Notes: generated from the letters alone by a model not told the origin. A DNA stretch of 64,000 nt from Levilactobacillus zymae DSM 19395 (GCF_001434115.1 NZ_AZDW01000022.1:1-64000), one strand, 5' to 3'; shown: positions 46,811-56,190, counted from the first letter of the stretch. Numbers and translations are program-made.

Positions 46811-47539
46811 CTATTCGGCTCCACTATCGTCAAATTTATACCCCACGCCCCAGACCGTCTGAATGATCTGTGGGCCGACCTTTTCGATCTTTTGCCGCAG
46901 CTTCTTGATGTGCGCGTCCACCGTTCGTTCGTCGCCGTAGTATTCGTAGTCCCAGACCAACTGTAAAAGCTGTTCGCGGGAGAAGACCTGCCGTGGCTTT
47001 TGGGCCAACGTCTTTAACAGGTCGAACTCTTTAGGCGTCAAATCTTCGATCTGCTTGCCGTTGAGGTAGGCTTCACGGGTCTTGGTGTTGAGCTTGAAAT
47101 GTTCGGTGACCACGTCAAAGGACTCGGTATCGTCTAACGGCGCGTCCTCGCTGCCCTTCGACACGGGCCCCAATTCGGCGCGGCGGTGTAGGGCCTTGAT
47201 CCGCGCAATCAGCGTAATCGGGCTAAACGGCTTGGTGACGTAATCGTCGGCGCCCATTTCGAGGCCCAGGACCTGGTCGCTTTCCGAGTCTCTGGCAGTC
47301 AGCATGATAATCGGGACCGTCGGCGACAGTTTCCGAATCTCGGCGCTGACCTGCATACCGTCTAACCCGGGTAGGTTCAGGTCCAGCGTGACCATGTCCC
47401 AGTCGTTGGGACTGGCGGCGAACATTTCCACGGCTTCGTTGCCGTCATAGGCAAACTGCGCGTCCCACTTTTCCTTTTTGAAAAACATCGACATCATTTG
47501 TGAGACGGAATGATTGTCTTCAATCATCAATAACTTCAT
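46811..47539 (-). CDS. OmpR-family response regulator
   Basis: A 242-residue regulator. The receiver domain (1-120) has the acidic pair IEDN, the phospho-acceptor Asp in MVTLDLNLPGLDGMQ, the Thr in MLTARD and Lys in DYVTKPF. The C-terminal winged helix includes LTPKEFDLLKTLAQKPRQVFSREQL and ERTVDAHIKKLRQKI, followed by the wing sequence VWGVGYKF. It is cotranscribed with the kinase gene. An unusually long acidic linker joins the domains. On the minus strand a TATAAT (47703-47708) upstream is a probable -10, though the -35 is weak. Confidence 0.95.
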   Translation of the reverse strand: MKLLMIEDNHSVSQMMSMFFKKEKWDAQFAYDGNEAVEMFAASPNDWDMVTLDLNLPGLDGMQVSAEIRKLSPTVPIIMLTARDSESDQVLGLEMGADDYVTKPFSPITLIARIKALHRRAELGPVSKGSEDAPLDDTESFDVVTEHFKLNTKTREAYLNGKQIEDLTPKEFDLLKTLAQKPRQVFSREQLLQLVWDYEYYGDERTVDAHIKKLRQKIEKVGPQIIQTVWGVGYKFDDSGAE

Positions 47540-47762
47540 ATTTAAGGACGACCTCCAAAATGGTTCTAATTTGTGGCCGACTAAAAGCTGGTGGGTGATA
47601 TGACCCCGAGCTTACCCGGTGAATCAGACCGCACCATGATAGAATCGTGAAGTTTCTGTAACTTTTAGCGGCAGCCGAAACGTTGCGGCTTGGTATTTAC
47701 CTATTATACTATACTGTCTGGCCGGAATTTGCCTTAAATTACCCGCGATTGGGCGAAATATT

Positions 47763-47790
47763 TTGCAGGTCTCCCAGAGTATGGTAAACT
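47763..47790 (+). promoter_or_regulatory. tmRNA promoter
   Basis: TTGCAG (47763-47768) and the TG-extended -10 TGGTAAACT (box 47785-47790) are 16 bases apart, about 17 bases before the mature 5' end. Confidence 0.6.
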
Positions 47791-47806
47791 TGATGAGTAT
47801 CGTTTT

Positions 47807-48174
47807 GGGGCCGTTCTGGATTCGACTGGTATAGGTCGAGCCTTGGTTGCACTCCGTAGCGGCATCTACGTTAAAAGGTCCAGTTTATTATAACTGCAAA
47901 AAATAATAACAATTCTTACGCTTTAGCTGCTTAATAGGCGCTTAACGTAGATCCTCCTAGTCTTACCCGCGGGCTAGATCTGGGTCCTAAATTTAACGGG
48001 TTACGCTGACTGGCTTCCACCTGGAGCTGTTCAGAAGAGCTTAATCAGGTTAGCTCAGCATGTTGGCCCTGACAGGCGGCAAGTTGTTGGGTGAAAATTT
48101 AAGTAGTCTGCCTATGAGTGTAGAGGCTGGGGTGGCGATATGCTAGGACGCGGGTTCGATCCCCGCCGGCTCCA
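47807..48174 (+). ncRNA. ssrA: Transfer-messenger RNA
   Basis: The 368-nt RNA starts GGGGCCGTTCTGGATTCGAC and ends GATCCCCGCCGGCTCCA, forming the Ala-tRNA-like domain with encoded CCA. The resume codon GCA opens the tag frame, AKNNNNSYALAA then stop, near 47895. It rescues stalled ribosomes with SmpB and marks the peptides for proteolysis through the ALAA tail. Confidence 0.97.
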
Positions 48175-48207
48175 TAAAAGACTTTTTGCGGGATGAGATG
48201 ATCCCAG

Positions 48208-48237
48208 AAACGCTGGTAAATCAGCGTTTTTATTTTG
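48208..48237 (+). terminator. tmRNA terminator
   Basis: AAACGCTG/CAGCGTTT (8 bp, 6-nt loop) followed by TTTATTTT. A short GGGAT/ATCCC stem precedes it. Confidence 0.85.
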
Positions 48238-48440
48238 GTCAATTTTAATGGCTAGTGTGATTTGATTACCGGTTAGACAGCCAAAATGACATTCAAAAAT
48301 CAACCAGTGGTGGTCGGAATAATCAACTGTTAGCTTAGCGGCTAGCAGTTTTTATTTGGCCATTTTCGGCTCCCCTCAGATTTATTTAAACTTTTTGCCG
48401 GCCCTTCTCACCTGCGCCAAATGGTGACCGCCCTCTTTCG

Positions 48441-48475
48441 TACAATAAGGGTATCGATTGCAACGATGATCGATA
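48441..48475 (+). promoter_or_regulatory. Possible promoter and operator of the next gene
   Basis: TACAAT (48441-48446) may be a -10. The perfect dyad TATCGAT/ATCGATA (48452-48458, 48469-48475) with a 10-base spacer would lie at the transcription start. The rest of the 48238-48499 gap holds nothing I recognise. Confidence 0.35.
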
Positions 48476-48499
48476 ATTACATTAAAGGGGTCGATTTTT

Positions 48500-49465
48500 A
48501 TGCAAACTAAGCAAACTGTTTATTCTCAATTAGTAACCGAACCAACTGGCTTTTCACTGGTAAATGAAGCGGGACAGCCCGATCGGCCCCTGCACCTTTA
48601 CGACTTTGCGTCCTTTCTTTCCTACAAAAACTTACCGACGAACCAGGCCATCCGCGACGCCATCGCGACCCAAACGCAACCGCTGACCCCCGCGACCGCC
48701 GAAACCGTGGCCGGCGTCGACGTCACCGTTGACACCACGCCCTTCACAGACTCCGCACGGAACCAAGAACCGTTTAATAACGACTACATGTTCGTCGCCC
48801 TCAACTGCGCCGTGCGGAAGGAAAACTACAGCGACGAAAAATGGCGGATGTTCCACGACGTTCAACGCAAGCCCAACACGTTCTACCTGGCTTTCAAAAC
48901 CAACGCCCCGCGCTTCCGGGAAGCCTACATTACCGATATCTTGAAAAATAGTCTGGAAAGCCTCGCCAGCAATGCCAAAGCAAAATTTTTCGTCGACGAG
49001 GAACAAAAGGGCACACACCACCTACTCACGGACGACGTCACGACCCTGGCCACGATTCTGCACGCTAAAGACGTCAAACGCTTTGCCCGCGACCAAAAGG
49101 CCAACGCTCGCCGTGCCACGCCGAAACCCATCTTACCCGTGACCGCCGTGGCTGAATTCGCTGCGTTGATTCCCGCCTACCGCGACACCTACCGCAAGAG
49201 CGCCGCGCTATTTAGCCGCGAATGCGCCATCGTGCAACCCAAACAACTCATCGTGTTCGGCAACGATGCGCTCGCCACGATGCAAAACATGGTCAACGAC
49301 GGCCTATTTGACGCTGACCCGACCGTTCAGGGCCTGATCAAAAACGCGCTGGAAACCGAACATTACGCCGCTCAAGGCAAGGTTAAGGGAAAGGGCATGG
49401 CCGCTCGGTACTGGATGGCGGCCGCCGACACCCTCACCGCCGCGACCGACCGCGCCACTAACTAA
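48500..49465 (+). CDS. Possible uracil-DNA-glycosylase-superfamily protein
   Basis: A 321-residue cytosolic protein without a confident family. YMFVALNCAVRK, FYLAFKTNAPRFREAYITDILKN and ECAIVQPKQLIVFGNDAL follow the spacing of the uracil-DNA-glycosylase-like fold (FVGLNP..., GAYMTDI..., P.LI..FG), so a DNA-repair-like or catalytically divergent member is possible. The usual catalytic Asp/His motifs are not clear. AAAGGGG precedes the ATG by a good distance. It lies just after tmRNA, alone on its strand. Confidence 0.55.
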   Translation: MQTKQTVYSQLVTEPTGFSLVNEAGQPDRPLHLYDFASFLSYKNLPTNQAIRDAIATQTQPLTPATAETVAGVDVTVDTTPFTDSARNQEPFNNDYMFVALNCAVRKENYSDEKWRMFHDVQRKPNTFYLAFKTNAPRFREAYITDILKNSLESLASNAKAKFFVDEEQKGTHHLLTDDVTTLATILHAKDVKRFARDQKANARRATPKPILPVTAVAEFAALIPAYRDTYRKSAALFSRECAIVQPKQLIVFGNDALATMQNMVNDGLFDADPTVQGLIKNALETEHYAAQGKVKGKGMAARYWMAAADTLTAATDRATN

Positions 49466-49542
49466 TTTCATCCGTATCACCACTAAGGGCCACCCGCAAC
49501 CGGGTGGCCCTTTCACTTTTAACCCATCGCCCTGCCGTGGTT

Positions 49543-49818
49543 TTAGAGTTGGTGAGCCGTCATAAATTGATCCGCGGAAACGCGACTAATTCGACAAATA
49601 TTGCCGACGATGGTGACCCGTAAGCCTTGCCGGATGAAGGCCGCCAGGGTCACGGGCGACACGTGCAAATATTTAGCCGCCTCTGTTTTAGTCATATACG
49701 GGTTGAACTGCTGCCGTTCGCCGGCCTCCCTAAAGGCCCTCACCGCCATGGCCTGCATGACCGTCCCAATCTGTTGAATGGCCTGGTCTGATAATTCTAA
49801 GGGAATCTCCACGCTCAT
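49543..49818 (-). CDS. Small excisionase-like helix-turn-helix protein
   Basis: A 91-residue protein whose C-terminal 50 residues form a winged helix of the excisionase/MerR type (YMTKTEAAKYLHVSPVTLAAFIRQGLRVTIVGNICRISRVSADQFM). The N-terminal half is helical (LSDQAIQQIGTVMQAMAVRAFREAGERQQ), perhaps for dimerisation. Such small proteins regulate phage or plasmid genes or act in conjugative elements. Here the only partner is the upstream gene, whose stop it overlaps by four bases (ATGA). No integrase or attachment site was found nearby. Confidence 0.7.
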   Translation of the reverse strand: MSVEIPLELSDQAIQQIGTVMQAMAVRAFREAGERQQFNPYMTKTEAAKYLHVSPVTLAAFIRQGLRVTIVGNICRISRVSADQFMTAHQL

Positions 49819-50996
49819 GCCTTCCTTTCCGACGCGTCTTGGCCGTCACCGTCAAACTTCTGGTACGCCGACCCGAACCGCGCCATGAATTCCGCTAACA
49901 GTTGCGGATCCTGCCGCTGACTGACGACCGGCCCGCTGACCGGCGTTCCCGTGGTCAACGGCCAGAAGTGCGCCACCGTGGCCGCCAGATCCGGCGCCGT
50001 CACATGTTGGCTGACGTACGCGTCCCAGAAACGTTTCATCTTGGTGGTCTGCGCCCGAAAATCCTGTTCCGCCTGGTCGCCTTGAATCAGGTCGTCTTGG
50101 AACCGCTCAATGGTTTGTTGCCGCTCAAGCGCCTCGGCCCCCGAAAAGGTGATCTCCCACAATAACCACGCCACGCCTTCCCAGAAGTGGTCCGCCGGTA
50201 AGGTCAGGTCCATCCCCAGAAGCTCCGGGTACGACCACAGATACAAATCGGCGTGGTCCTGGCCGTCCGCGTCATCATGCCGCTGCTCGGTCCAGGGCCG
50301 GTCGGCGTGACGCGGCTGGTAGCGCACCACGATATGTTGCTGGGTGGTCGGCTGTGCCAAGTCGCTAAAGCTGCGCAGTTCCGTGAGCGCGGTGGTCAGA
50401 ATGGTGCGCACCTGGGTTTCGTCGTAAGTATCCCCCAGTTGGGTGGTCAGTTCACCGACCATCACCGCGAAATTCAAGGAATCAGTCGCCGCCGGTAAAA
50501 TATCGGTCCAGTACGTAATGGGCACGGGCCAGGCCCAGAGTGTGAGGGTCTCGCTGGTCAGGGCTACGTGCTGGTTCAAGTTTTCCTGATCGACGGCAGA
50601 CAACGGGTTCCAGGTCACCGAATAGTGCCGGTCGGTCGTAGCCGTATGCACAATCAGTTGCGTCACATCCTGAAATGCCAAGACCCGGTCGCGGCCATCG
50701 CTTAGGCGCGCCTTACCCGTCGCAAACGTTTGGGCGTGAAAGTTAGCTGGCTCGGCGGCCACTTGGAGTTCGAAGCCGACCAGGTCGGTCGCCGGGCCCG
50801 TCTCACCGGGCAAGAGCCAAAAATTCGTGACGGCCGCTGCTTCGATGGTGACCGTTTCGACGTTTTCAAAAACCAGTTCCACGGACAACGCCATGAGCCG
50901 CGTGAGGTCCACCTGCGTGGCGGTCTGGCGTAACCGTTGGAGATAAGCCCGAGTGGCCCCGACAGACACCCGGCGTTGATAAGTCGTTAGATTCAC
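49815..50996 (-). CDS. Protein of unknown function, coupled to the HTH gene
   Basis: A 393-residue soluble protein rich in Thr, Ala, Trp and acidic residues. It has no signal peptide, membrane helix or catalytic motif that I recognise. The first 150 residues look beta-rich (VELVFENVETVTIEAAAVTNFWLLPGE), while the later part is helical with aromatic clusters (HFWEGVAWLLWEITF, MKRFWDAYVSQHV). I chose the GTG at 50996, seven bases after AAGGAGGGG; the frame is open to 51038. It overlaps the excisionase-like gene, so the two products are probably functional partners. Confidence 0.55.
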   Translation of the reverse strand: MNLTTYQRRVSVGATRAYLQRLRQTATQVDLTRLMALSVELVFENVETVTIEAAAVTNFWLLPGETGPATDLVGFELQVAAEPANFHAQTFATGKARLSDGRDRVLAFQDVTQLIVHTATTDRHYSVTWNPLSAVDQENLNQHVALTSETLTLWAWPVPITYWTDILPAATDSLNFAVMVGELTTQLGDTYDETQVRTILTTALTELRSFSDLAQPTTQQHIVVRYQPRHADRPWTEQRHDDADGQDHADLYLWSYPELLGMDLTLPADHFWEGVAWLLWEITFSGAEALERQQTIERFQDDLIQGDQAEQDFRAQTTKMKRFWDAYVSQHVTAPDLAATVAHFWPLTTGTPVSGPVVSQRQDPQLLAEFMARFGSAYQKFDGDGQDASERKA

Positions 50997-51235
50997 TGCA
51001 ATCCCCTCCTTAACTCGTTGCGCCCCTATCATAGTCAAAAATGCCGGTCAAACCCAAGTTAACGTCTTACAAATTTAATAATATGAAGGATTAGCTTTTT
51101 CCGCAAAATTGGCTTCCGTCACGCCAACCAAACAACTCAGCCCCTTCACGGTCATCTCACCATACCAACGGCCGCTCAAATAGTTTATAATAAATCGTAA
51201 TTGTGTTGCTTGAAGACCCGTGAGGAGGCGCTACC

Positions 51236-52288
51236 GTGCAAGTGAAGTTAACCGATATTACCCTAAGCTATCCGTCACAACCGCCCGTCTTGACTCACCT
51301 CAACTTGACGGTGGCTAACGGCGAATTGGTCGCGTTATTGGGCCCGAGCGGCAGTGGCAAAACCACCCTACTCAACCTGTTGGCCGGTCTGCTGACCCCT
51401 AGCGCCGGGACGTTGACCTTCGACGGCACCGACGTGACCCAGCAAGACCCGCGCCAACGCCACATCGGCATGGTCTTTCAGGACTACGCGCTGTACCCGC
51501 ACTTAAGCGTCTTGGCCAACATCGCCTTCCCGCTGAAAATGGCCCACGTCAAGCGGCCCGAACGGCGGGCCCAGGCACGCCACTACGCCCAACTGGTCCA
51601 CGTCGACGACCAACTGACCAAGTTGCCCCGTGCCCTTTCCGGCGGCCAGCAACAACGCGTGGCCTTGGCCCGCGCACTGGTCAAACACCCCGCGTTATTA
51701 CTGCTCGACGAACCCCTCTCCAACCTCGACGCCGCCCTTCGCGTCGAACTACGCGACGAGATTCGTCGTCTCCAGCGGCTGACCGGTGTCACCACCCTGT
51801 TCGTGACCCACGACCAGACCGATGCGCTCCGGATCGCCGACCGCATCGTGGTCCTTGCCAACGGGCAGATTCAACAGGTCGGGACCGGCGAACAGCTCTA
51901 CCGGCACCCCCACACCCAATTCGTGGCCGAGTTTATCGGGACGCCGCGCCTTAACTGCGTGCCCTACGCTACCGCGGCCCCCTTCCTAACCATCCCCGGC
52001 CTCCCCACGGCCCGCACCCTGGGCATCCGCAGCGAAGCGCTCACCCTCGTCCCGGCCACGGCAACGCCCCAGCCGATCCTCGCGCAGTTAACCGCGACCG
52101 TGACCCGGCAAGTGGTCATCGGCCGCGACCGGCAGACCAACCTGGCCACGCCCTGGGGGTCCCTGCTCAGTACCACTCTGCCCGCCATGCCGGCCGGTCA
52201 ACCGGTCCAACTCGCCGTCACCGCCCGCGGGAGCTTTCTGTTCGACGCCGCCGGACACTGTATTTGGGACGGTGATTGCGATGCTTAA
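51236..52288 (+). CDS. ABC importer ATPase, UgpC/MsmK type
   Basis: A 350-residue ATPase: Walker A LLGPSGSGKTT, signature LSGGQQQRVALARALV, Walker B LLLLDEPLSNLD and the switch His in VTHDQTDAL. The C-terminal TOBE-like regulatory domain (residues about 235-350) is typical of carbohydrate importers of the CUT1 class. It powers the two permeases encoded next. The start is GTG at 51236, seven bases after GAGGAGG. In many lactobacilli such an ATPase serves more than one importer. Confidence 0.93.
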   Translation: MQVKLTDITLSYPSQPPVLTHLNLTVANGELVALLGPSGSGKTTLLNLLAGLLTPSAGTLTFDGTDVTQQDPRQRHIGMVFQDYALYPHLSVLANIAFPLKMAHVKRPERRAQARHYAQLVHVDDQLTKLPRALSGGQQQRVALARALVKHPALLLLDEPLSNLDAALRVELRDEIRRLQRLTGVTTLFVTHDQTDALRIADRIVVLANGQIQQVGTGEQLYRHPHTQFVAEFIGTPRLNCVPYATAAPFLTIPGLPTARTLGIRSEALTLVPATATPQPILAQLTATVTRQVVIGRDRQTNLATPWGSLLSTTLPAMPAGQPVQLAVTARGSFLFDAAGHCIWDGDCDA

Positions 52289-53174
52289 CGCTAAACCGAC
52301 CTTAAAATCCACCCTGGTGGCCCTCCTATACCTGGCCCCCTTGCTCCTGATTGTCGGGGTCTTTACCCTGTGGCCGCTACTGACCTCGTTTCTGATGAGC
52401 GGCTACACCCACTATAACTATTTCACCAACCACGTTGGCGGCTTCGGCGGGGCTAATTTCAGCTACCTGTGGCACGACCCTAACTTTCACCTGGCCCTCC
52501 GGCACACCCTGATCTTCGTTTTAGGAGTGGTCCCGGCCACGGTAATCCTCGCCCTGGGAATCGCGCTCCTGTTGAACCGCATCACCTGGCTAGCGACCTT
52601 CTTTCGCACGGTCTACTTTCTGCCGTTCGTCACGGCCACCGTGGCCATTTCGTTGGTCTGGGGCTGGTTGTTGCGGCCAGACAACGGGCTGATCAACCTC
52701 CTCTTTCGGACCCACATCGACTGGCTCAACGACCCGCGGTACGCGCTGGGGGCGGTGATCATGGTCTGCATTTGGCAAAATCTCGGCGTCAACATCATCC
52801 TGTTTCTCGCCGGCCTGGGCCGCATCGATCGACGCTACCAAGCCGCCGCCACCCTCGACGGGGCGTCGACCTGGCAACGCCTGACCAACGTGACCTGGCC
52901 ACTGCTCCTGCCCATGACCGTGCTGATCACGGTCAACGCCATCGTGACCAACTTCAAGGTCTTCAACCAAATCTACGCGCTCTTTCACGGCACGGCCGGT
53001 CCAGGCAACGCCGCGCTGACGTTGATGTACTACCTGTACCAGCAGTTCTACGTGGAAAACCAATATCCCGTGGCCGCGGCCTGCGGGGTGGTCCTGTTCG
53101 CCCTGATCTTACTGGTGACCGGACTGGCGGCCCTGTACTTTCACCGCCACGCTTGGTGGGAGGGTCGTCGATGA
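52281..53174 (+). CDS. ABC importer permease, UgpA type
   Basis: A 297-residue permease with six membrane helices and the EAA loop YQAAATLDGASTWQRLTNVTWPLL, which contacts the ATPase. The first helix (LVALLYLAPLLLIVGVF) and the periplasmic-side loop after it match the MalF/UgpA class. It is one half of the membrane channel. The ATG at 52281 overlaps the ATPase stop by eight bases; a GTG nine bases earlier is possible. Confidence 0.92.
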   Translation: MLNAKPTLKSTLVALLYLAPLLLIVGVFTLWPLLTSFLMSGYTHYNYFTNHVGGFGGANFSYLWHDPNFHLALRHTLIFVLGVVPATVILALGIALLLNRITWLATFFRTVYFLPFVTATVAISLVWGWLLRPDNGLINLLFRTHIDWLNDPRYALGAVIMVCIWQNLGVNIILFLAGLGRIDRRYQAAATLDGASTWQRLTNVTWPLLLPMTVLITVNAIVTNFKVFNQIYALFHGTAGPGNAALTLMYYLYQQFYVENQYPVAAACGVVLFALILLVTGLAALYFHRHAWWEGRR

Positions 53175-53989
53175 AAATTTACAAGATCACGTTCATTTAC
53201 CTGCTGCTCACCCTGGGCGCGGTGACCATGTTACTGCCGTTCGGCTGGATGCTGTTGACCAGCCTCCAACCGGCCGCCACCACGTTTGCCACCGGCCACC
53301 TGGCGATTCCTACCGCCTGGCAGTGGGTCAACTACCCACGCGCCTGGCACGCCGCCCCGTTCGCCCGGTACTGTCTCAACTCACTAGTGGTCACCCTGAC
53401 CACCACGGTCGGGCAAATGCTTACCAGTATTCTGGCCGCCTTTGCCTTCACCCACCTGCGGTTCTACGGGCGCCGGGTCCTCTTTGACGGCCTGATTGCC
53501 CTGATGATGGTGCCCGGTGAACTCCTGTTGATTCCCAACTTCGTGACCATGACCCGCCTGCACTGGGTCGACACCTACGCGGCCCTCATCGTCCCCTGGC
53601 TGGCCAGCATCTTCGCCATGTTCGCGCTCCGGCAGGCCTTTACCGCCCAGTCACCGACCACTTACTACGCCGCGCGACTCGACGGGGCCAGCAACTGGCA
53701 GTACCTCTGGCAAATCCTGGTCCCCGCCAACCGCTCGACGTTAACGGCGGTCGCGGTGCTGCAGATCATCGGCTCCTGGAACGCCTTCATGTGGCCGTTG
53801 ATCATCACCAATTCCGACCGGTTGCGGACGTTACCGGTCGGACTGATGGCGTTCACCAGCGAGGCCGGTACCAATTACCCGTTACTGATGGCCGCCACGG
53901 TTTGCGTGCTACTCCCGTTATTGGTCCTGTACCTTCTGTTACAAAAATACATCATCGCCGGGGTCACCCGAACGAATCTGAAAGGATAA
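53171..53989 (+). CDS. ABC importer permease, UgpE type
   Basis: A 272-residue permease with six helices and the EAA loop YYAARLDGASNWQYLWQILVPANRS. The N-terminal segment FIYLLLTLGAVTMLLPFGWMLLTSL is the usual MalG/UgpE start. It completes the heterodimeric channel. The ATG overlaps the stop of the previous permease (ATGA). A longer open frame starting at 52772 runs through the previous gene in another frame and should be ignored. Confidence 0.92.
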   Translation: MKIYKITFIYLLLTLGAVTMLLPFGWMLLTSLQPAATTFATGHLAIPTAWQWVNYPRAWHAAPFARYCLNSLVVTLTTTVGQMLTSILAAFAFTHLRFYGRRVLFDGLIALMMVPGELLLIPNFVTMTRLHWVDTYAALIVPWLASIFAMFALRQAFTAQSPTTYYAARLDGASNWQYLWQILVPANRSTLTAVAVLQIIGSWNAFMWPLIITNSDRLRTLPVGLMAFTSEAGTNYPLLMAATVCVLLPLLVLYLLLQKYIIAGVTRTNLKG

Positions 53990-53999
53990 CCAAATACAT

Positions 54000-55262
54000 A
54001 TGAAATATCTTCGTCAATTACTCTTATATGGGCTGGGGGCCCTCGTCGTTGTGACCCTCAGCGCCTGCGGCCGGTCCCAAGCGGCCACGTCGACCACCAG
54101 GCCCGTGACCATCACCTTCTGGCACGGAATGACCGACCAGCACAAGGCCACGCTGAACCACCTGATCACCCAGTTCAACCGCTCGCAGACCCGCTACCGG
54201 GTCGTCGGCAGTAGCCAGGGCGATTTCGCCAGTCTCCAACACAAAATCATGGCGGGCGCCAAGGCCCACACGTTGCCCACCATCGCGCAAACGGCCTACA
54301 CCAACGTGCCCACCTACGTTCAGGGCGGCTTCATCACGCCCCTTGACCCCTACCTCAAGCCAGGCGCGCTCAAGGATGTCTACCCGGCCTTTCTAAAAGC
54401 CACCACCTACCGAGATCGGACCTACGCCTTTCCGTTTTCCAAGTCGGCACGGATTCTGTTCTACAGTCCCCAACTCCTCAAACGGACCGGGTTACGGGTG
54501 CCGCGGACCTGGGCCGAGCTCAGTCGTGACGGGCAAAAAGTCCACGCCCAGGGCCTGACCGGGGTCGCGTTCGACCAAAGCTTCATGAGCGAACTCGACG
54601 ACCTGATTGCCCAGACCGGGACGCCGTTGATTTCCGACCAACTGAAGGTCAACGCCAACAGTCCCGCCGCGCTGAAAGCGACTCACGTGATCTACGACAT
54701 GCTCCAACAAAAGACCGCCACGACCGCCGGCACGGACGGCTACGGCAGTACCCAATTTTTCGCCGGCAAGACCCTCTTCTACTGTGGGTCGTCGGCGGCC
54801 ATCCCCATCATGCAGGCCAGCGCACCCAAGGGCTTCCGGTGGCAAACGGCACCCCTGCCCAGCTATCAGGGCCACCACGCCACCTCGATCGCCGGTAACG
54901 ACCTGGTCTTGTTCAAGTCCGCCTCACCGGCGCAACGGCGGGGGGCCGCGGCCTTCATGACCTTCCTGTTACAGAAGCGCCAGACCACCTACTGGGCGCA
55001 AAAGACCGGATACCTGCCGTTGACCAAGGCCGCCCAGCGCGACACCAAGTTTCAGGCTTACCTGGCCAAACACCCGACGGCCAAGGCGGCCAACCAGTCC
55101 ATCAAGTTCGGCTTCCAGGACGTGGCCTTTCGGGGGTACCCGCAATATTTCATGGCGCTTAGCCAGGCCACCGACCAGATGACCAGCCAGCACCAGACGC
55201 CGGAAAAGGCCATGGGCAGGCTACAACGACAAACTGAACGGATTATTAAGCAGAATCGGTAA
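54000..55262 (+). CDS. ABC importer substrate-binding lipoprotein, UgpB-like
   Basis: A 420-residue extracellular lipoprotein: signal peptide with lipobox LSAC (Cys at about residue 23), then a solute-binding fold. TITFWHGMTDQHKATLNHLITQFN and YRVVGSSQGDFASLQHKIMAG are typical of UgpB-type proteins that bind glycerol-3-phosphate or glycerophosphodiesters; the ligand is inferred, and a sugar is possible. It is last in the four-gene operon, where binding proteins usually come first. The ribosome site AAAGGAT is some distance from the ATG. Confidence 0.9.
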   Translation: MKYLRQLLLYGLGALVVVTLSACGRSQAATSTTRPVTITFWHGMTDQHKATLNHLITQFNRSQTRYRVVGSSQGDFASLQHKIMAGAKAHTLPTIAQTAYTNVPTYVQGGFITPLDPYLKPGALKDVYPAFLKATTYRDRTYAFPFSKSARILFYSPQLLKRTGLRVPRTWAELSRDGQKVHAQGLTGVAFDQSFMSELDDLIAQTGTPLISDQLKVNANSPAALKATHVIYDMLQQKTATTAGTDGYGSTQFFAGKTLFYCGSSAAIPIMQASAPKGFRWQTAPLPSYQGHHATSIAGNDLVLFKSASPAQRRGAAAFMTFLLQKRQTTYWAQKTGYLPLTKAAQRDTKFQAYLAKHPTAKAANQSIKFGFQDVAFRGYPQYFMALSQATDQMTSQHQTPEKAMGRLQRQTERIIKQNR

Positions 55263-55267
55263 ACGCA

Positions 55268-55317
55268 AAAGCGACTGCCCGCCACATGTATGCTGTGGTG
55301 AGCAGTCGCTTTTTTTG
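55268..55317 (+). terminator. Terminator of the ABC importer operon
   Basis: GCGACTGC (55272-55279) pairs with GCAGTCGC (55303-55310), with CCAC/GTGG inside, followed by T7. Confidence 0.9.
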
Positions 55318-55353
55318 AATTAACTGGTTAGCGTTACCGGGTCAAACCCAATC

Positions 55354-56190
55354 CTAATAGTCTTCGTTGATGGCGTTGTAGATGCTGTCACCCTTTTGGG
55401 CCCAGCCAATCCCAATCTTGGTCGATTCTGGGTGTAACAGGTTATCCCGGTGTCCCCAGTCGGAATCCGCATCGTCATACAGGTATTCGTAGGCCGCCCG
55501 TTTGCCGACACTCAGCGGATCATACCCGCTTTCCATGTAGAGACATTCCGAAACGCCTGAAGTGATTCCGAATTGGGGCGCCCGGTCAAAGGCAATGAAG
55601 TTTCCCGCCTGGTCGTAATGGTCCAGGGCGTTCAGTTGCTTGGTATCGTTGGCCCGGCTCGCCGCTAGCTGCATGAACTGGCTATCGATGACCAGCGGTG
55701 CCGCGTGTTTCTCGGCCCGGTACTTGTTGACCGCGGCTAAGAAATCCTGGTTAGCCTGAGCTTGCCAGTTAGTGGTCGTGGCCTTGGTCGTCGTTGGTTT
55801 GGTCGTGGTCGTTGATTGGGGCGTGACCTTCGTGGCGACCTTGGCGGGCTTAACCGTGACCCGCTTGAGGTAGCCGTGCCAGATCCAGCCCTTAAACTTC
55901 TTGTTACTTATGTAGTAGTACATTGCGGCGGACTGATTGCCCTTTTTGATCTTCGCGTGCTTAGTGACGTAGAGCGTGGCGCGCTTAGTGGTCGCAGCCT
56001 TGGCTCGTACCTTGGTCAGCTTCGTGGACGTGTAAATCTTGCCCTTAGTCGCGCGGTAACCCTTCTTGGCCACCTTGGTAACCTTCAACGTCCGGGTCTT
56101 GGTCTTGGCTTGCGTGGGGACGGGCGCAACGGTGGCCAGTCCCAGCACGGTCGTGAGCACGGCCACTCCGGTCAATTTCATCAACTTCAT
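55354..56190 (-). CDS. Secreted CAP-domain (SCP/PR-1-like) protein
   Basis: About 279 residues. A signal peptide (MKLMKLTGVAVLTTVLGLATVAPVPTQA) is followed by a Lys-rich SH3-like region that may bind the cell wall, a Thr/Lys linker, and a C-terminal CAP domain from WQAQANQDFLAAVNKYRAEKH to the end. The two CAP histidines and the glutamate are visible in LDHYDQ, SECLYM and DWGHRDNLLH. The function in bacteria is mostly unknown. GGAGG is close to two adjacent ATGs (56193 and 56190); the second has better spacing. A TATAAT (minus strand, 56255-56260) is the likely -10. Confidence 0.85.
   Translation of the reverse strand: MKLMKLTGVAVLTTVLGLATVAPVPTQAKTKTRTLKVTKVAKKGYRATKGKIYTSTKLTKVRAKAATTKRATLYVTKHAKIKKGNQSAAMYYYISNKKFKGWIWHGYLKRVTVKPAKVATKVTPQSTTTTKPTTTKATTTNWQAQANQDFLAAVNKYRAEKHAAPLVIDSQFMQLAASRANDTKQLNALDHYDQAGNFIAFDRAPQFGITSGVSECLYMESGYDPLSVGKRAAYEYLYDDADSDWGHRDNLLHPESTKIGIGWAQKGDSIYNAINEDY

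Noticed and set aside
48150-51000. tmRNA 3' end as an integration site with an island downstream
   Set aside because: tmRNA is a common attachment site and an excisionase-like gene lies downstream, but I found no integrase and no repeat of the tmRNA 3' end.
52772-53170. Extended N-terminus of the second permease
   Set aside because: The open frame crosses the first permease gene in another frame and encodes Arg/His-rich nonsense; the ATGA-coupled start at 53171 gives a normal permease.
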